This document shows positions 8,850-17,862 of a stretch of DNA of 31,505 nucleotides, one piece after another. Position numbers and translations under genes: made by a program. The stretch spans positions 1 through 31,505 of the forward strand of contig BBFS01000053.1 of NCBI GenBank assembly GCA_001313365.1. Direction: 5' to 3'. The notes beneath the pieces were generated by a model. The model did no database searches, was not told where the DNA came from, and saw only the letters and a program-made list of their open reading frames with translations. Positions within the stretch are counted from its first letter, which is position 1, and each line of letters begins with the position of its first letter. The DNA is from Paenarthrobacter nitroguajacolicus JCM 14115 (GTDB lineage Bacteria; Actinomycetota; Actinomycetes; Actinomycetales; Micrococcaceae).

Positions 8850-9937
8850 ATGCAGAATCCCTTCAAGCCGACTGCCGGAGCCACCCCTCCCGAGCTGGTG
8901 GGGGCGTGCCGGGCTGCTGGACGAGTTCGAGTACGGCTTGCAGCAGGGTTCCGGAGCGCCGGGGCTTCTGACCATCATCACCGGTTCAAGAGGCATCGGC
9001 AAGACAGTCATGTTGAGCGAAGCCGAAGGTATCGCCCGGAATCATGGCTGGGCCGTGATATCTCGAACAGCCACGCCAGGCTTCCTCGCGGGGGGGTTGG
9101 CGATGACATGCTCCGCCTCCTCGATGAGTTCGGAGACCGACCTCCATCCCGGAAGATCACCGCCTTTCAGCAGCAGGCTTCGGACTGACAACCCAGCTCC
9201 CACCGGAACGGTCCCTCGACTGGCGGCGGACCGGGAACGAACTGTTGCGGCTGCTGGACGAGAAAGGCACAGGATTGGTCATTACCATCGACGAGATCCA
9301 TGCGTCGATAGGACAGAAATCGCTCAACTGGCCGCCGACGCACAACACTTCATCCGCGACGGGCTACCCATCGGCTGATCTTTGCTGGCCTGCCAGCAGC
9401 CGTATCCGACCTCCTTAATGAGGGCGTTGCCACGTTCCTGCGGCGGGCTGACAGGATCAACCTCCACGAAGCCGCCATCGCGGAAGTCACCGCTTCCTAC
9501 AGCGAGCTCTTCGGTCAGGGCGGCGTTAGTATCTCCCCCCCGACCTCATCAGCAAAGCAGCCGAAGCCACCGAGGGTTATCCCTTTCTGATCCAACTGGT
9601 CGGCTACTACCTTTGGCTCGAAGCCGGCAAATCAGGATGGAAACTGGACCAGAGCCGCGTTCAGCATGGAATCGCAGCGGCCCAACGACGGAACACCTTA
9701 GTGGTCGTCGAGTCGGCCCTGTCGGACATCTCAGAAAGAGACCGCGAGTTCCTCGACGCGATGGCCCTCCAGGAAGGCCCATCTGCTGCTGGTCAAATCG
9801 GCGCCATCCTCAAGGCCAAGCCCAACGTCATTTCCAAGTATCGGAACAGGCTCATCGCTGCGGGCCTGATCGAGTCGGCCGGCTACGGCAAGGTGGACTT
9901 CGCAATCCCCGGGCTCCGCCAGTACCTCCGCGAGTAG
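8850..9937 (+). CDS. AAA/STAND-type ATP-binding protein with C-terminal winged helix
   Basis: Reconstructed protein of about 362 residues related to the archaeal-type ATPase/ORC-like group. Walker A is TGSRGIGKT near residue 45, Walker B is VITIDEIH near 140, and FAGLPAAVSDLL followed by RADRINL looks like the sensor I/II region. The C-terminal 80 residues (SDISERDREFLDAMALQEGP...IGAILKAKPNVISKYRNRLIAAGLIES) form a predicted winged helix, so DNA binding is likely. ATG at 8850 follows GGAGGG. Frames change near 8903 (one extra G), 9090 (G run of 7), 9175, 9300 and 9537. Function is unknown: regulator, partition or defence roles are all possible. The repeats before it may be its own binding sites. 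Confidence 0.78.
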
Positions 9938-9951
9938 ATTGAAGCCAGCCC

Positions 9952-11045
9952 CTACTCCGCGTCCTCCCCCAACACCGTGGACTCCCGGATGATCAGCTTC
10001 GGGGGCCAGGCTTACGCGCCGCAGCGCTGCAGAGACCGACGAGCCGGTTTTCCCTCCCAGCCTTTCCATACACATGGCGACGGCGGCATGCCCCACATCG
10101 CGCTTGGGCGGGGGGGCGACGGAGGTCAGGGGCACCGGGGGGGCGAGGTCGGCCACTTCGTCGTCGTAGGCCACGATCGCCAGGTCCTCCGGGACATCCA
10201 GACCGGATTCCTCGGCAAGGTTGATCAGCGTGATGGCTTCCTCGTCCGGGAGTACCAGGCAGCGTGGTCTCAGTGCGCCGGCAATCCTTCAGAAATTTTG
10301 CGAACTCCTTTTGGTTGTTGCCCGCACCCACCACGGACCGGACATATTCCATGATGGGAGCATCAGTTTCGAGGCCGAGCTTGGCCACCATGCGCTCGTG
10401 GCTTTCACGGAGCCACGGCGCTGTGGGGGGGCTGGTGGCGATGGCAAGCCCTATCCTGCGGTGGCCCAGGGATGCGAGGTGCTCAATGGCGAGCTCGGCA
10501 CCGTAGCTGTGATCGGACATTACGGATTCGAAGACCCGGCTTGAACGCTCCACGAGCACTACGGGGATACGTAGTCCGGACAGCAATTCGAGGGTGGGCG
10601 AACCTGGTTCAAGGGAACCGGCGGTTGCAAGAGTATCCCGTCCACAGAGTTGGCCACCATGCGTTGGAGCTGCCGGTGCTCGTCCTCGGTGGAGTAGTTG
10701 CTGACCCCCCCAGAATCAGGCGGGCATTCAATTCCCGGGCTGCGGCCTCGGCGCCACGGATGACCTCAGGAAAGTAGTAGCCGTGGTGGGGGGGACAATG
10801 AGGCCGAGGGTTGCGAGGGGGCTGGCGGGTTCTTCTGTGGACGGTGTCGCCTTGCCGTTCAGAGGGGACGGGAACGGCACCGCCATGGACCGGCGCAGCA
10901 GTCCTTGGGCAGCAAGCTGCGTCAGGTCCCGGCGGATGGTCATGGTGGACAGGCCGGTCTTCTCCGCGAACCCGTTGACCGTCAGGGTTCCCCCCCGCAT
11001 TTCAAGCTCACGCAGAATCTTCTCGTGGCGTTCGCCGCTGAGCAT
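9952..11045 (-). CDS. Transcriptional regulator: DeoR-type HTH fused to LacI-type sugar sensor
   Basis: About 364 residues. The N-terminus (MLSGERHEKILREL, then STMTIRRDLTQLAAQGLLRR) is a DeoR-type helix-turn-helix, not the LacI type. The remainder is a LacI/periplasmic-binding-like sensor: LGLIVP, GILLQP region, IPVVLVERSS, VMSDHSYGAELAIEHLASLGHRRIGLA, and after a frame change AIVAYDDEVADLAPVPLTSVAPPKRDVGHAAV. ATG at 11045 is preferred to GTG at 11051 because GGAGAGG lies 6 bases before it. Frame breaks near 10780, 10610, 10270, 10140 and 10010. It probably senses a sugar and controls the neighbouring ABC operon. A TTCAAATA site lies 27 bases before its start. Confidence 0.84.
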
Positions 11046-11109
11046 GCCCACCCTCTCCGCAAGTCCTGGTGTTCAAATAAGCATAGGTGACCGTATGCAC
11101 GTGCGTTGA

Positions 11110-11162
11110 GGGGGCCCGCTCTGCGCGATAAATACTCGCCAGAGAGTGCAAAGCGGGCCCCC
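11110..11162 (-). terminator. GC-rich hairpin after the beta-propeller gene
   Basis: GGGGGCCCGCT at 11110-11120 pairs with AGCGGGCCCCC at 11152-11162, 11 bp perfect, with a large loop that contains a small inner GCGA/TCGC pairing. It follows the stop of the minus-strand beta-propeller gene and precedes the regulator. Confidence 0.65.
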
Positions 11163-11178
11163 CCGCAACGCCGGGCGC

Positions 11179-13208
11179 CTACCGCCGGGGGGGTGGTCGT
11201 CGATCCGCACGAGGTTCCGTCCCCCGCATGGTGTAGAGGTAGCCGTCCTCGTCATTGTTAATGTGCGAGCCGCTGTACCAAGCGCCGTCGATATCAGAAA
11301 CCACGGTGGCTACTTCGAAGGTCCTCGGGTCGAAGCGGAAGACGTGCGTGTTGGAAACGCCGTACACCGCACCGCGGTTGGTGACCAGGGCCGCGAAGCC
11401 GTAGCTCACAGCGCTGATGTCCGAACGGTGCACCAGCTTGCGTTTGGGTAGGTCTATGACAAAAAGACCACCCTTGCGCGTCACACCGTAGAGGTATTTG
11501 CCCTGCACGGCCAGGGCCGCAATGCCCGCCCCTTCCCCGGCATCCAGTCGCCACAGCTCCTTTCCTGCCACAGGGTTGAACGCCACCACGGTTCCTGCGC
11601 CATCGAGACCTGGATTGCCGCCGCCCAAATAGGCCACACCGTCACGGGATGCCACCGCCCGGAGCAACTGCACGTTGTCGATGGGATTCAGGAAGAAGCC
11701 CTTCATGCCGGAGCGCGGGTCGAAAGTCCACAGTGAGCCGCCGCCCTCGGTGTCCGCTTGCACCGCCACGAGGACCAGCCTGTTGCTGTCATCCCAGCAG
11801 ACGTCCAAGGGGCGGTTCTGCTCCTTGGGGAAGTCCGCTACCTGCGTGATCGGCATCCCGTTGCGGGGGTCGTAGCTCCAGATGCCCTGACCGCTGTACT
11901 GGCCCGTATACAAGGCGCCGTCCACCACGATCGCGTCTTTCGCCTCGCCCGGAGCGCTCATGTTGTTGACTTGTCCGGTGCGGAGCGAGCGGCGCGCAAT
12001 GACTCCGTTGCCTCCCACATAGACGTAGCCCGCGCCTGCCGCGATGCCCATCACCGATTGCGGATCAGAGGGTGCGCCGGCTTCGCCGAGGTCGGTGGTC
12101 CTGGTGGTTCCGGAGACCGGATCAATCTCTGCCACAAAACCGTAGCCGGAGGTCACCAGAAGCTTGCCGTCCTTGGCATCAACGCCCCCCCAGACCTCGC
12201 CCAACGAAGGCCCTTGGTACGGTACGGCCACCACCGCGTTGGCAGACGAGCTGTAGGCCACCAGCCCGGTTTCGTTGGCGAAGTAGACCTTATCCCCCCC
12301 GATTGCCGCAAAGTTCTTGGCGGTCTTTCCCTCAGAGATTGCTTGCACATACGTCCTCGGGTTGCTGAGATTCACGGCGGCAATCTTGGAGTTCTCCAAC
12401 GAACCGGCCGAGCTCACCATGAGGTTGTCACCCACGATTCCCAGGTCCCGAATGCTGGGATCCTTCAGCATTTCTGCCGGTGTGACGTTGGTGAACGTCT
12501 TGGTGGCGCGGTCGTAGGCGAACAAGCAGGCCCGGCTTGCGCCGCTGCCGCCGTTGAGCGTGCTGCCGGCGCCGAAGAAGATCGTGGAGTCGGTGGCAGC
12601 CACGGCACGGGCGAGCGTTGCGCCCGGGTCGGGGATGCCGAGGCTGGTGATCTGGCTGGTGGCGGGGTCGTACTCCCATAGCGCCGGCGCCGTGGGGCTT
12701 CCGCCACCCACAATGTAGAGGCGTCCGTTGGGTGCAACGCTGAGGTCCCGGACATCCCTGTCGCCGATGTATCCGATAGCGGCAGCTTTGGTAGCAAGGC
12801 TGTTAAGGTCCCAGCGGAACAGGTTGGGCTGCGAGCCTGTCGACTTCTGCAGGACACCGGCATAGAGGTAACGACCGGAAGCGTCAGCGGCCAGCGTCTG
12901 GATGGAGTGCCCGTTGGTGAGCTCGGTCTGCCCGATGACTTTTCCGGTGGGGACGTGGAAGGCGATGATTCGGACGGGCTCAAGGTTGCGGGAACCGATG
13001 TAGAGGACGTCACCCACCAGCAGCCCGCTCATGAGGGAGAACTGTACGACGGCGGGACCCAGGTCCAGGATTTCCGTCGCCTGCGGCTTGGAACCCAGGA
13101 GGGTGGACGCCGACGCCGGTTGCTGGCTGCCAGCCCGATGGCCGCGGCGAGCGACGCCGCTCCGCCGACTTGTAGGACTGACCGTCTGCTGATGTTCGAT
13201 TTCTCCAT
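11179..13208 (-). CDS. Tat-exported PQQ-like beta-propeller protein
   Basis: About 675 residues. The start chosen is ATG at 13208, giving MEKSNISRRSVLQVGGAASLAAAIGLA, a twin-arginine signal peptide; the longer upstream reading is not convincing. The body is a run of repeated beta-blades with motifs such as GRYLYAGV, GRLYIVGG, GYVYVGGNGVIA, GALYTGQYSGQGIWSYDP, GVAYLGGGNPG, GKYLYGVTRKGGLFVIDL, like BamB or quinoprotein folds and oligogalacturonate-lyase-type propellers. One frame change near 13130; the rest is a single frame. The C-terminus near 11190 depends on a G run of 7, so the last few residues are uncertain. It faces the sugar ABC operon and may bind or act on the extracellular sugar; no catalytic residues can be assigned. 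Confidence 0.8.
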
Positions 13209-13291
13209 TGAAATGCCTGCTTCTCCGTAGTGGGAATGGGTTGGGTGTCCAAAATTCATAGCAGCGGCAATCGATCGAGGTCCAGCCTTTC

Positions 13292-13401
13292 TGTTCGTTC
13301 AAACAGAAGTAGGGCAAGGCAAGTCACGCTAGTTCCACAAAAAAGAGGCTCTTACCGCTCAGGCATGTTTGAAAATGTTTGAAATCTTGTAGATGTTCGA
13401 A
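13292..13401. promoter_or_regulatory. TGTTYGAA half-sites, candidate operators of the DeoR/LacI chimera
   Basis: Direct copies at 13366-13373 (TGTTTGAA), 13376-13383 (TGTTTGAA) and 13394-13401 (TGTTCGAA), and an inverted copy at 13298-13305 inside TGTTCGTTCAAACA, a near-palindrome at 13292-13305. They sit in the divergent region between the beta-propeller and binding-protein genes. A related TTCAAATA lies at 11072-11079 before the regulator. No clear -35/-10 pair was resolved. Confidence 0.6.
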
Positions 13402-13487
13402 CCGGCACGGTTACATGGTTCCATCGCATGTGGCCCCCCCAACCACACAAACCTTCTTCGCATCGCAAGTCTTCAAAGGAGAACACC

Positions 13488-14807
13488 ATGAAGCGTCGTC
13501 ATCTCTTCGCCGGAGTAGCTGGCTTGGCCGCCAGCACTCTGTTGCTGGCCGCTGCGGCACGGGCCCCCCCACCCCCCCTGCGGCAGCCCCCACACCTACA
13601 GAAGACCCCGCCGGATCCATCACGTTCTGGTCCTCGCTGGCAGGCATGGACAAGGTGGCTGAAGCGTTCAACGCCAGCCAGGACAAGATCAAGGTCAGCT
13701 TCGAAACCATCCCTAACGGTGCCAACGGCGGCTACGCAAAGCTCTCCACCGCCATCACGGCAGGCAACGGCCCGGACGTCGCTACCATCGAATACCCGCA
13801 GTTGCCGCAGTTCGTCAGCAACAGCCAGGTCATTCCGCTCGATGGGCTGATCAACAAGACCGAATCAGTCGACAAACTTACGGACGAGACCAAGGCCTTG
13901 GTCCAGTTCGGTGAGAAGACCTACGCACTTCCGTACGACGCAGCCCCCCCCATGCTCATGTGGTACCGCAAAGACATGCTGGCCAAGGCCGGCGTCGAGG
14001 TCCCTAAAACCTGGGACGAATTCGAAGAGGCCGGCAAGAAGCTCAAGGCCGCAGCCCCCTGACTCCTACCTGGCCAGCTTCAACCCCAACGAGGTAGCGG
14101 CGAGCGCCGGATTGGCGTGGCAGGCGGGCGCCAAGTGGTTCGGAACCGAGGGTGACAGTTGGAAGATAGGTGTCAATGATGAAGCTACTCAGAAGGTTGC
14201 CTCTTATTGGCAGAAGCTGATTGACCAAAAGATCGTCAAGGTCAGCCAGGCCTACAGTGACGAGTGGAGCCTGGACCTCGCCAATGGCAACGTAGTGGGT
14301 GTGCTCGGCGCTAACTGGAGCGCCACGGGCATCCAGAAGCGTACGGAGCCAGCGGCCAGAAGGGCCAGTGGATCGCTGCCGAACTGCCCACCTGGGGCAA
14401 TGAGTCCGGTGCCTTCTATGGCGGATCCAGCTTCAACGTGACCAAGAGCAGCAAGAACCCGGCCGCTGCCGCAAAGTTCGTGGAGTTCCTCACCACCAGC
14501 CAGGAAGCTATCAAGCCCGTGGCAACACCGGTTCCGCGTTCCTCGCCTTCCCGGGCCTGACGCCGGTAGCCCAGCAGGCATACGACTCCAGCTACTTTGG
14601 CAACGACATCTACGAGGTCTTCAACAAGGCCTACGGCACCATCACCCCGGCTGGCAGTGGGGGCCCAACTGGGACATCACCAACACTGCCCTTAAGGATG
14701 CCTACGGCAAGCTGACCACCGGCGGAACGATCCATGACGCCGTCGATACCGCGCAGGACGCCACCGTGGCCAGCCTGAAGCAAAACGGCCTTTCCGTCAA
14801 AGAGTAA
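13488..14807 (+). CDS. ABC transporter sugar-binding lipoprotein (second system)
   Basis: Start ATG follows AAAGGAG at good spacing. The signal peptide MKRRHLFAGVAGLAASTLLL is followed by what should be LAACG: one C is missing near 13552, so the lipobox Cys is read out of frame. The mature protein shows SITFWSSLAGMDKVAEAFNASQ, GNGPDVATIEYPQLPQF, TYALPYDAAP, MLWYRKDMLAKAGVEVPKTWDEFEEAG and, after further breaks near 14056, 14350, 14520 and 14660, SGAFYGGSSFNVTKSSKNP and a helical C-terminus ending SLKQNGLSVKE. It is about 440 residues, a family 1 binding protein. It is first in an operon with two permeases and a dehydrogenase and faces the beta-propeller gene. Confidence 0.87.
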
Positions 14808-14819
14808 TTCCGTACGGAA
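14808..14819. repeat. 12-bp perfect palindrome after the binding-protein gene
   Basis: TTCCGTACGGAA begins right after the TAA of the binding-protein gene. It could be the base of an RNA hairpin or a protein site; too short to decide. Confidence 0.4.
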
Positions 14820-14849
14820 CAGCCGCTCACCGAGTAGCCCCCCCACAGG

Positions 14850-14881
14850 AAGGGGGCCTCGTCCCCCCCAGGCCCCCCCTT
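14850..14881 (+). promoter_or_regulatory. Intercistronic hairpin between binding protein and permease genes
   Basis: AAGGGGGCCT pairs with AGGCCCCCCCTT around CGTCCCCCCC. If both runs are trimmed to 4, the stem is a 9-bp perfect repeat. Hairpins here commonly lower downstream expression and protect the binding-protein mRNA, which is needed in excess over permeases. No T-tract follows. Confidence 0.6.
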
Positions 14882-14900
14882 CCCAGCTAGGAGAATCCCC

Positions 14901-15835
14901 ATGGCCACCCAGGCCCTCACCACCACAGTGCGCCGCCGCGGCCGCGCCCTGGCGGGAACCGGCGGACGGACTGCCGCACTGTTCCTGGTCCCCCTTCTTC
15001 GCGGTCTTCGCGATCGCCATGATCGCACCGGTGATCTACTCCCTGGTGCTGAGTTTCCATTCCCAGCAGAAGTCCGGCCTGGGCTTCGGGGAAGCCAAGA
15101 CCGTGTTCGTGGGACTTGAGAACTATGTGCAGGTGTTCCAGTCCGAAACGTTCATGGAAGGCATCGCCCGCCTTGGGTTGTACTGCCTGATTTACATTCC
15201 CTGCATGGTGGGTGGCGCTGTGGTCTTTGCGCTGCTGCTGGATGCATCGGTGGCCAAGGCCCGGAAACTGTTCCAGCTTTTGGTGTTCCTTCCCCACGCG
15301 GTTCCGGGCGTCATTGCGGCACTCATCTGGGCATACCTGTACACACCTGGCATCAGCGCTGGTTCAGGCCCTCCAAGGTGGCGGCATCCAGATCAATTTC
15401 CTGGATGCCACATGGTCCTTCCGTCCATCGTGAACATCGGAGTGTGGGAGTGGACCGGCTACAACGTCATTATCCTGTTCACCGCTTTGCAGGCCGTGCC
15501 CCCGGGAAATCCTGGAAGCCGCACGCGTGGACGGGGGGGCAGGCGAGATCCGGGCTGCGGTGAGCATCAAGTTCCCGCTGATCCTGCCGGCGTTGAGCGT
15601 CATCATGCTCTTCACCATCATCGGCACGCTGCAGCTTTTCACGGAGCCGTCCATCATCTCCAAGGCCACAGCTTCCGTGACCAGCACATGGGTGCCCAAC
15701 CTGTGGGCCTATGACGCGGCCTTTATCCGCCACAACCTCAACCAAGCGGCGGCCGCCTCCGTCATCATCGCCGGGCTGGCAGCAATCCTGTCCCTGACCG
15801 TCACCCGCCTCAGCTCCAGGATGAACAAATCATGA
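14901..15835 (+). CDS. Sugar ABC transporter permease (MalF/UgpA type, second system)
   Basis: About 310 residues, with TAGGAG before the ATG. Membrane segments include the broken TAALFLVPFF...IAMIAPVIYSLVLSF, LGLYCLIYIPCMVGGAVVFALLL, LLVFLPHAVPGVIAALIWAYLY and IAGLAAILSLTV. The EAA loop reads EAARVDG(G)AGEIRAAVSIKFPLILP once an extra G near 15507 is removed; the G run of 7 at 15533 adds a Gly between the usual DG and AGE. Frames also change near 14995 and 15358. The stop overlaps the ATG of the next permease. Confidence 0.87.
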
Positions 15836-16786
15836 GCACCCCCACACTTTCCCGCTCCCACAGCACCACTCCTTCCAAGCAAACTCCCCCGCCGCACCGG
15901 ATCCCGGTTTAACCGCGGCAGCTCAAACCGGGGCAGTTCCAACCGCAGCGGGGGGGCTTTGCCAGCAAGCTCACCGTCAACGGGCTCCTGATCATCGGCT
16001 CCGCCTACATGGTGGTCCCGGTTCTGTGGCTGGTGTTCGCCTCCACCAAGAACGCGGCAGATCTCTACGGCACCAGCGCCTACGCCTTGGGAAGCTTCTC
16101 CCTGTTCGAGAACATCGCAGCCGTGGCGAACCAGGACGGCGGGCTCTTCTTCCGCTGGCTGGGCAACTCCGTGATGTACGCCGGCGTAGGCGCGGTCCTG
16201 GGCAGCCTGATTTCGGTAATGGCAGGCTATGCGTTCGACAAGTTCCAGTTCCGTTGGAAGGACTCGCTCTTCGGCTTCGTCCTGGTGGGCGTCCTGATCC
16301 CCAACACAGCCACAGTGCTCCCGATGTACCTCCTGGCCTCCCTGGTGGGCATGACCAACACCATCTGGGCCGTCCTCATCCCGGTGCTCTGCAACCCGTT
16401 CGGCGTGTATCTGGCCCGGGTGTACTCCGCCAGCTACGTGCCGGCAGAAACACTCGAGGCTGCCCGCATGGACGGTGCCGGCCCCATCCGGTCCTTCTTC
16501 TCCCTGGGCCTTCCCATGATGATGCCCGGCTACATCACCATCGCCCTATTCCAGTTCGTGGGTGTCTGGAACAACTTCATGCTCCCGCTGGTCATGCTCC
16601 AGGACCAGCAGTTGCTGCCCGTCAGCGTCGGGATTTCCATCTGGCAGGGCTACTCGGTGCCGCAGCCCGAGTTCACGCCCATGGTCATCACAGGTTCGCT
16701 GCTGTCCATCCTTCCCCCTGCTGGCGGCCTTCATCATGCTGCAGCGCTTCTGGAAGTCCGGCCTCACTGCAGGGAGCGTCAAGTGA
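15832..16786 (+). CDS. Sugar ABC transporter permease (MalG/UgpE type, second system)
   Basis: ATG overlaps the previous stop (ATGA). After a Ser/Arg-rich N-terminus with frame breaks near 15880 and 15950, the protein reads LTVNGLLIIGSAYMVVPVLWLVFASTK, then FFRWLGNSVMYAGVGAVLGSLISVMAGYAFDK, the EAA loop EAARMDGAGPIRSFFSLGLPMMMPG, and LLAAFIMLQRFWKSGLTAGSVK at the end. Just before the end, one extra C near 16714 throws the frame, so the raw sequence reads straight into the next gene and simulates a fusion. The TGA at 16784-16786 overlaps the GTG of the dehydrogenase. About 317 residues. Confidence 0.87.
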
Positions 16787-17811
16787 CCACAACCCAACTG
16801 AACGTCGCGCTGGCCATGGGTCCCGGCGTCGTATCCCGTGTCTTTCCCGCCCGTCGCTTGGAGACCTTGTCCCCCCCCGGACTGCGGCTGCTCAGCCCGG
16901 AGCCCATGGAAGAGTTCACGTCACCACGCTCGCTGGAACTGCTTGCCGAGACTGACATCCTCATCACCGGCTGGGGCTGCCCAAAGCTCGATGCTGCAGC
17001 CCTGGCCGCAGCCCCCCCGCGTTTGACCCATGTCCTCCACGCCGGCGGGACGGTCAAGCATCACGTCAGCGATGAGTGCTGGGAACGAGGGATCGAAATC
17101 AGCACGGCCGCGGACGCCAATTCCATCCCCCCCGTGGCCGAATATACGGTGGCCATGATCCTTCTGGCCAACAAGCGCGTGCTGCAGATTGCCCGGAAAC
17201 TGCACTCGGAGAAGACCGAAATTGAGCCTGACCAGCTTTTCCCCCCCGACATGGGAAACTTCGGCAAAAGAGTAGGCATCATCGGAGCGTCCAGGATCGG
17301 CAAGCACGTCATCAGGCTCCTGAAGTCCTACGACGTCCAAATAGTGGTGGCAGACCCCCCCTTCCTGGACGATGCCGCGGCAGCCGCGCTCGGCGTCGAA
17401 CGTGTTTCCTTGGAGGAACTCGCGAGCAGTTGCGACGTCGTCAGCCTCCACGCGCCGTCGCTCCCGTCCACCCACAACCTGATCCATCAGGGACTGGTGG
17501 CCAGCTTCAAACCCGGAGCCACGTTCATCAACACCGCCCGCGGTGAACTGGTGGACCAGGACGCGCTGCTTCGGCGCATCGAGGAAGGCGACCTTTACGC
17601 CGTCCTGGACGTCACCACTCCTTGGGTCCTTCCTGCGGATTCGGGCTTCTACTCCCATCCTCATGTGCTGCTGACGCCGCACTTGGCGGGTTCGCTGGGC
17701 ATGGAACTGGAGCGCATGGCCGTCAGCACCATCGAAGAAGCACACCGTCTTTCCCGGGGCGAACCACTCCGCCACAGGCTTCACGCGAAGGACCTCGCCT
17801 TCACGGCCTAA
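16783..17811 (+). CDS. D-2-hydroxyacid dehydrogenase family protein
   Basis: NAD(P)-dependent 2-hydroxyacid dehydrogenase of 343 residues, in one frame. Seen: VGIIGASRIGKHVI (Rossmann; the usual GxGxxG is GASRIG), NTARGELVDQ with the substrate-binding Arg, a Glu in the IEEGDLYAVLDVT region and the catalytic His in LLTPHLAGS. GTG at 16783 overlaps the permease stop, so it is the last gene of the sugar operon. Five C runs of 7 or 8 add a Pro each (for example NSIPPVAEYT for NSIPVAEYT), which lengthens conserved motifs without breaking the frame. It probably oxidises or reduces a metabolite of the imported sugar; the substrate is unknown. Confidence 0.88.
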   Translation: MTTTQLNVALAMGPGVVSRVFPARRLETLSPPGLRLLSPEPMEEFTSPRSLELLAETDILITGWGCPKLDAAALAAAPPRLTHVLHAGGTVKHHVSDECWERGIEISTAADANSIPPVAEYTVAMILLANKRVLQIARKLHSEKTEIEPDQLFPPDMGNFGKRVGIIGASRIGKHVIRLLKSYDVQIVVADPPFLDDAAAAALGVERVSLEELASSCDVVSLHAPSLPSTHNLIHQGLVASFKPGATFINTARGELVDQDALLRRIEEGDLYAVLDVTTPWVLPADSGFYSHPHVLLTPHLAGSLGMELERMAVSTIEEAHRLSRGEPLRHRLHAKDLAFTA

Positions 17812-17862
17812 CGGCTGGCATACTCAGTCCCATCGCTCCACCGACTCAACAACGGGGCATGA

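Noticed and set aside
11073..11255. Extension of the beta-propeller protein past 11179 to 11073
   Set aside because: That frame runs through the GC-rich hairpin and gives an unlikely tail; with the G run of 7 read as 5 the protein stops at TAG 11179.
13209..13317. Longer N-terminus of the beta-propeller protein from 13317
   Set aside because: It puts residues before the twin-arginine signal and would block export; ATG 13208 gives a normal Tat signal peptide.
16009..17811. A single 600-residue permease-dehydrogenase fusion
   Set aside because: The join is caused by one extra C near 16714. The repaired permease ends in a normal LQRFWKSGLTAGSVK tail with TGA overlapping the GTG of the dehydrogenase.
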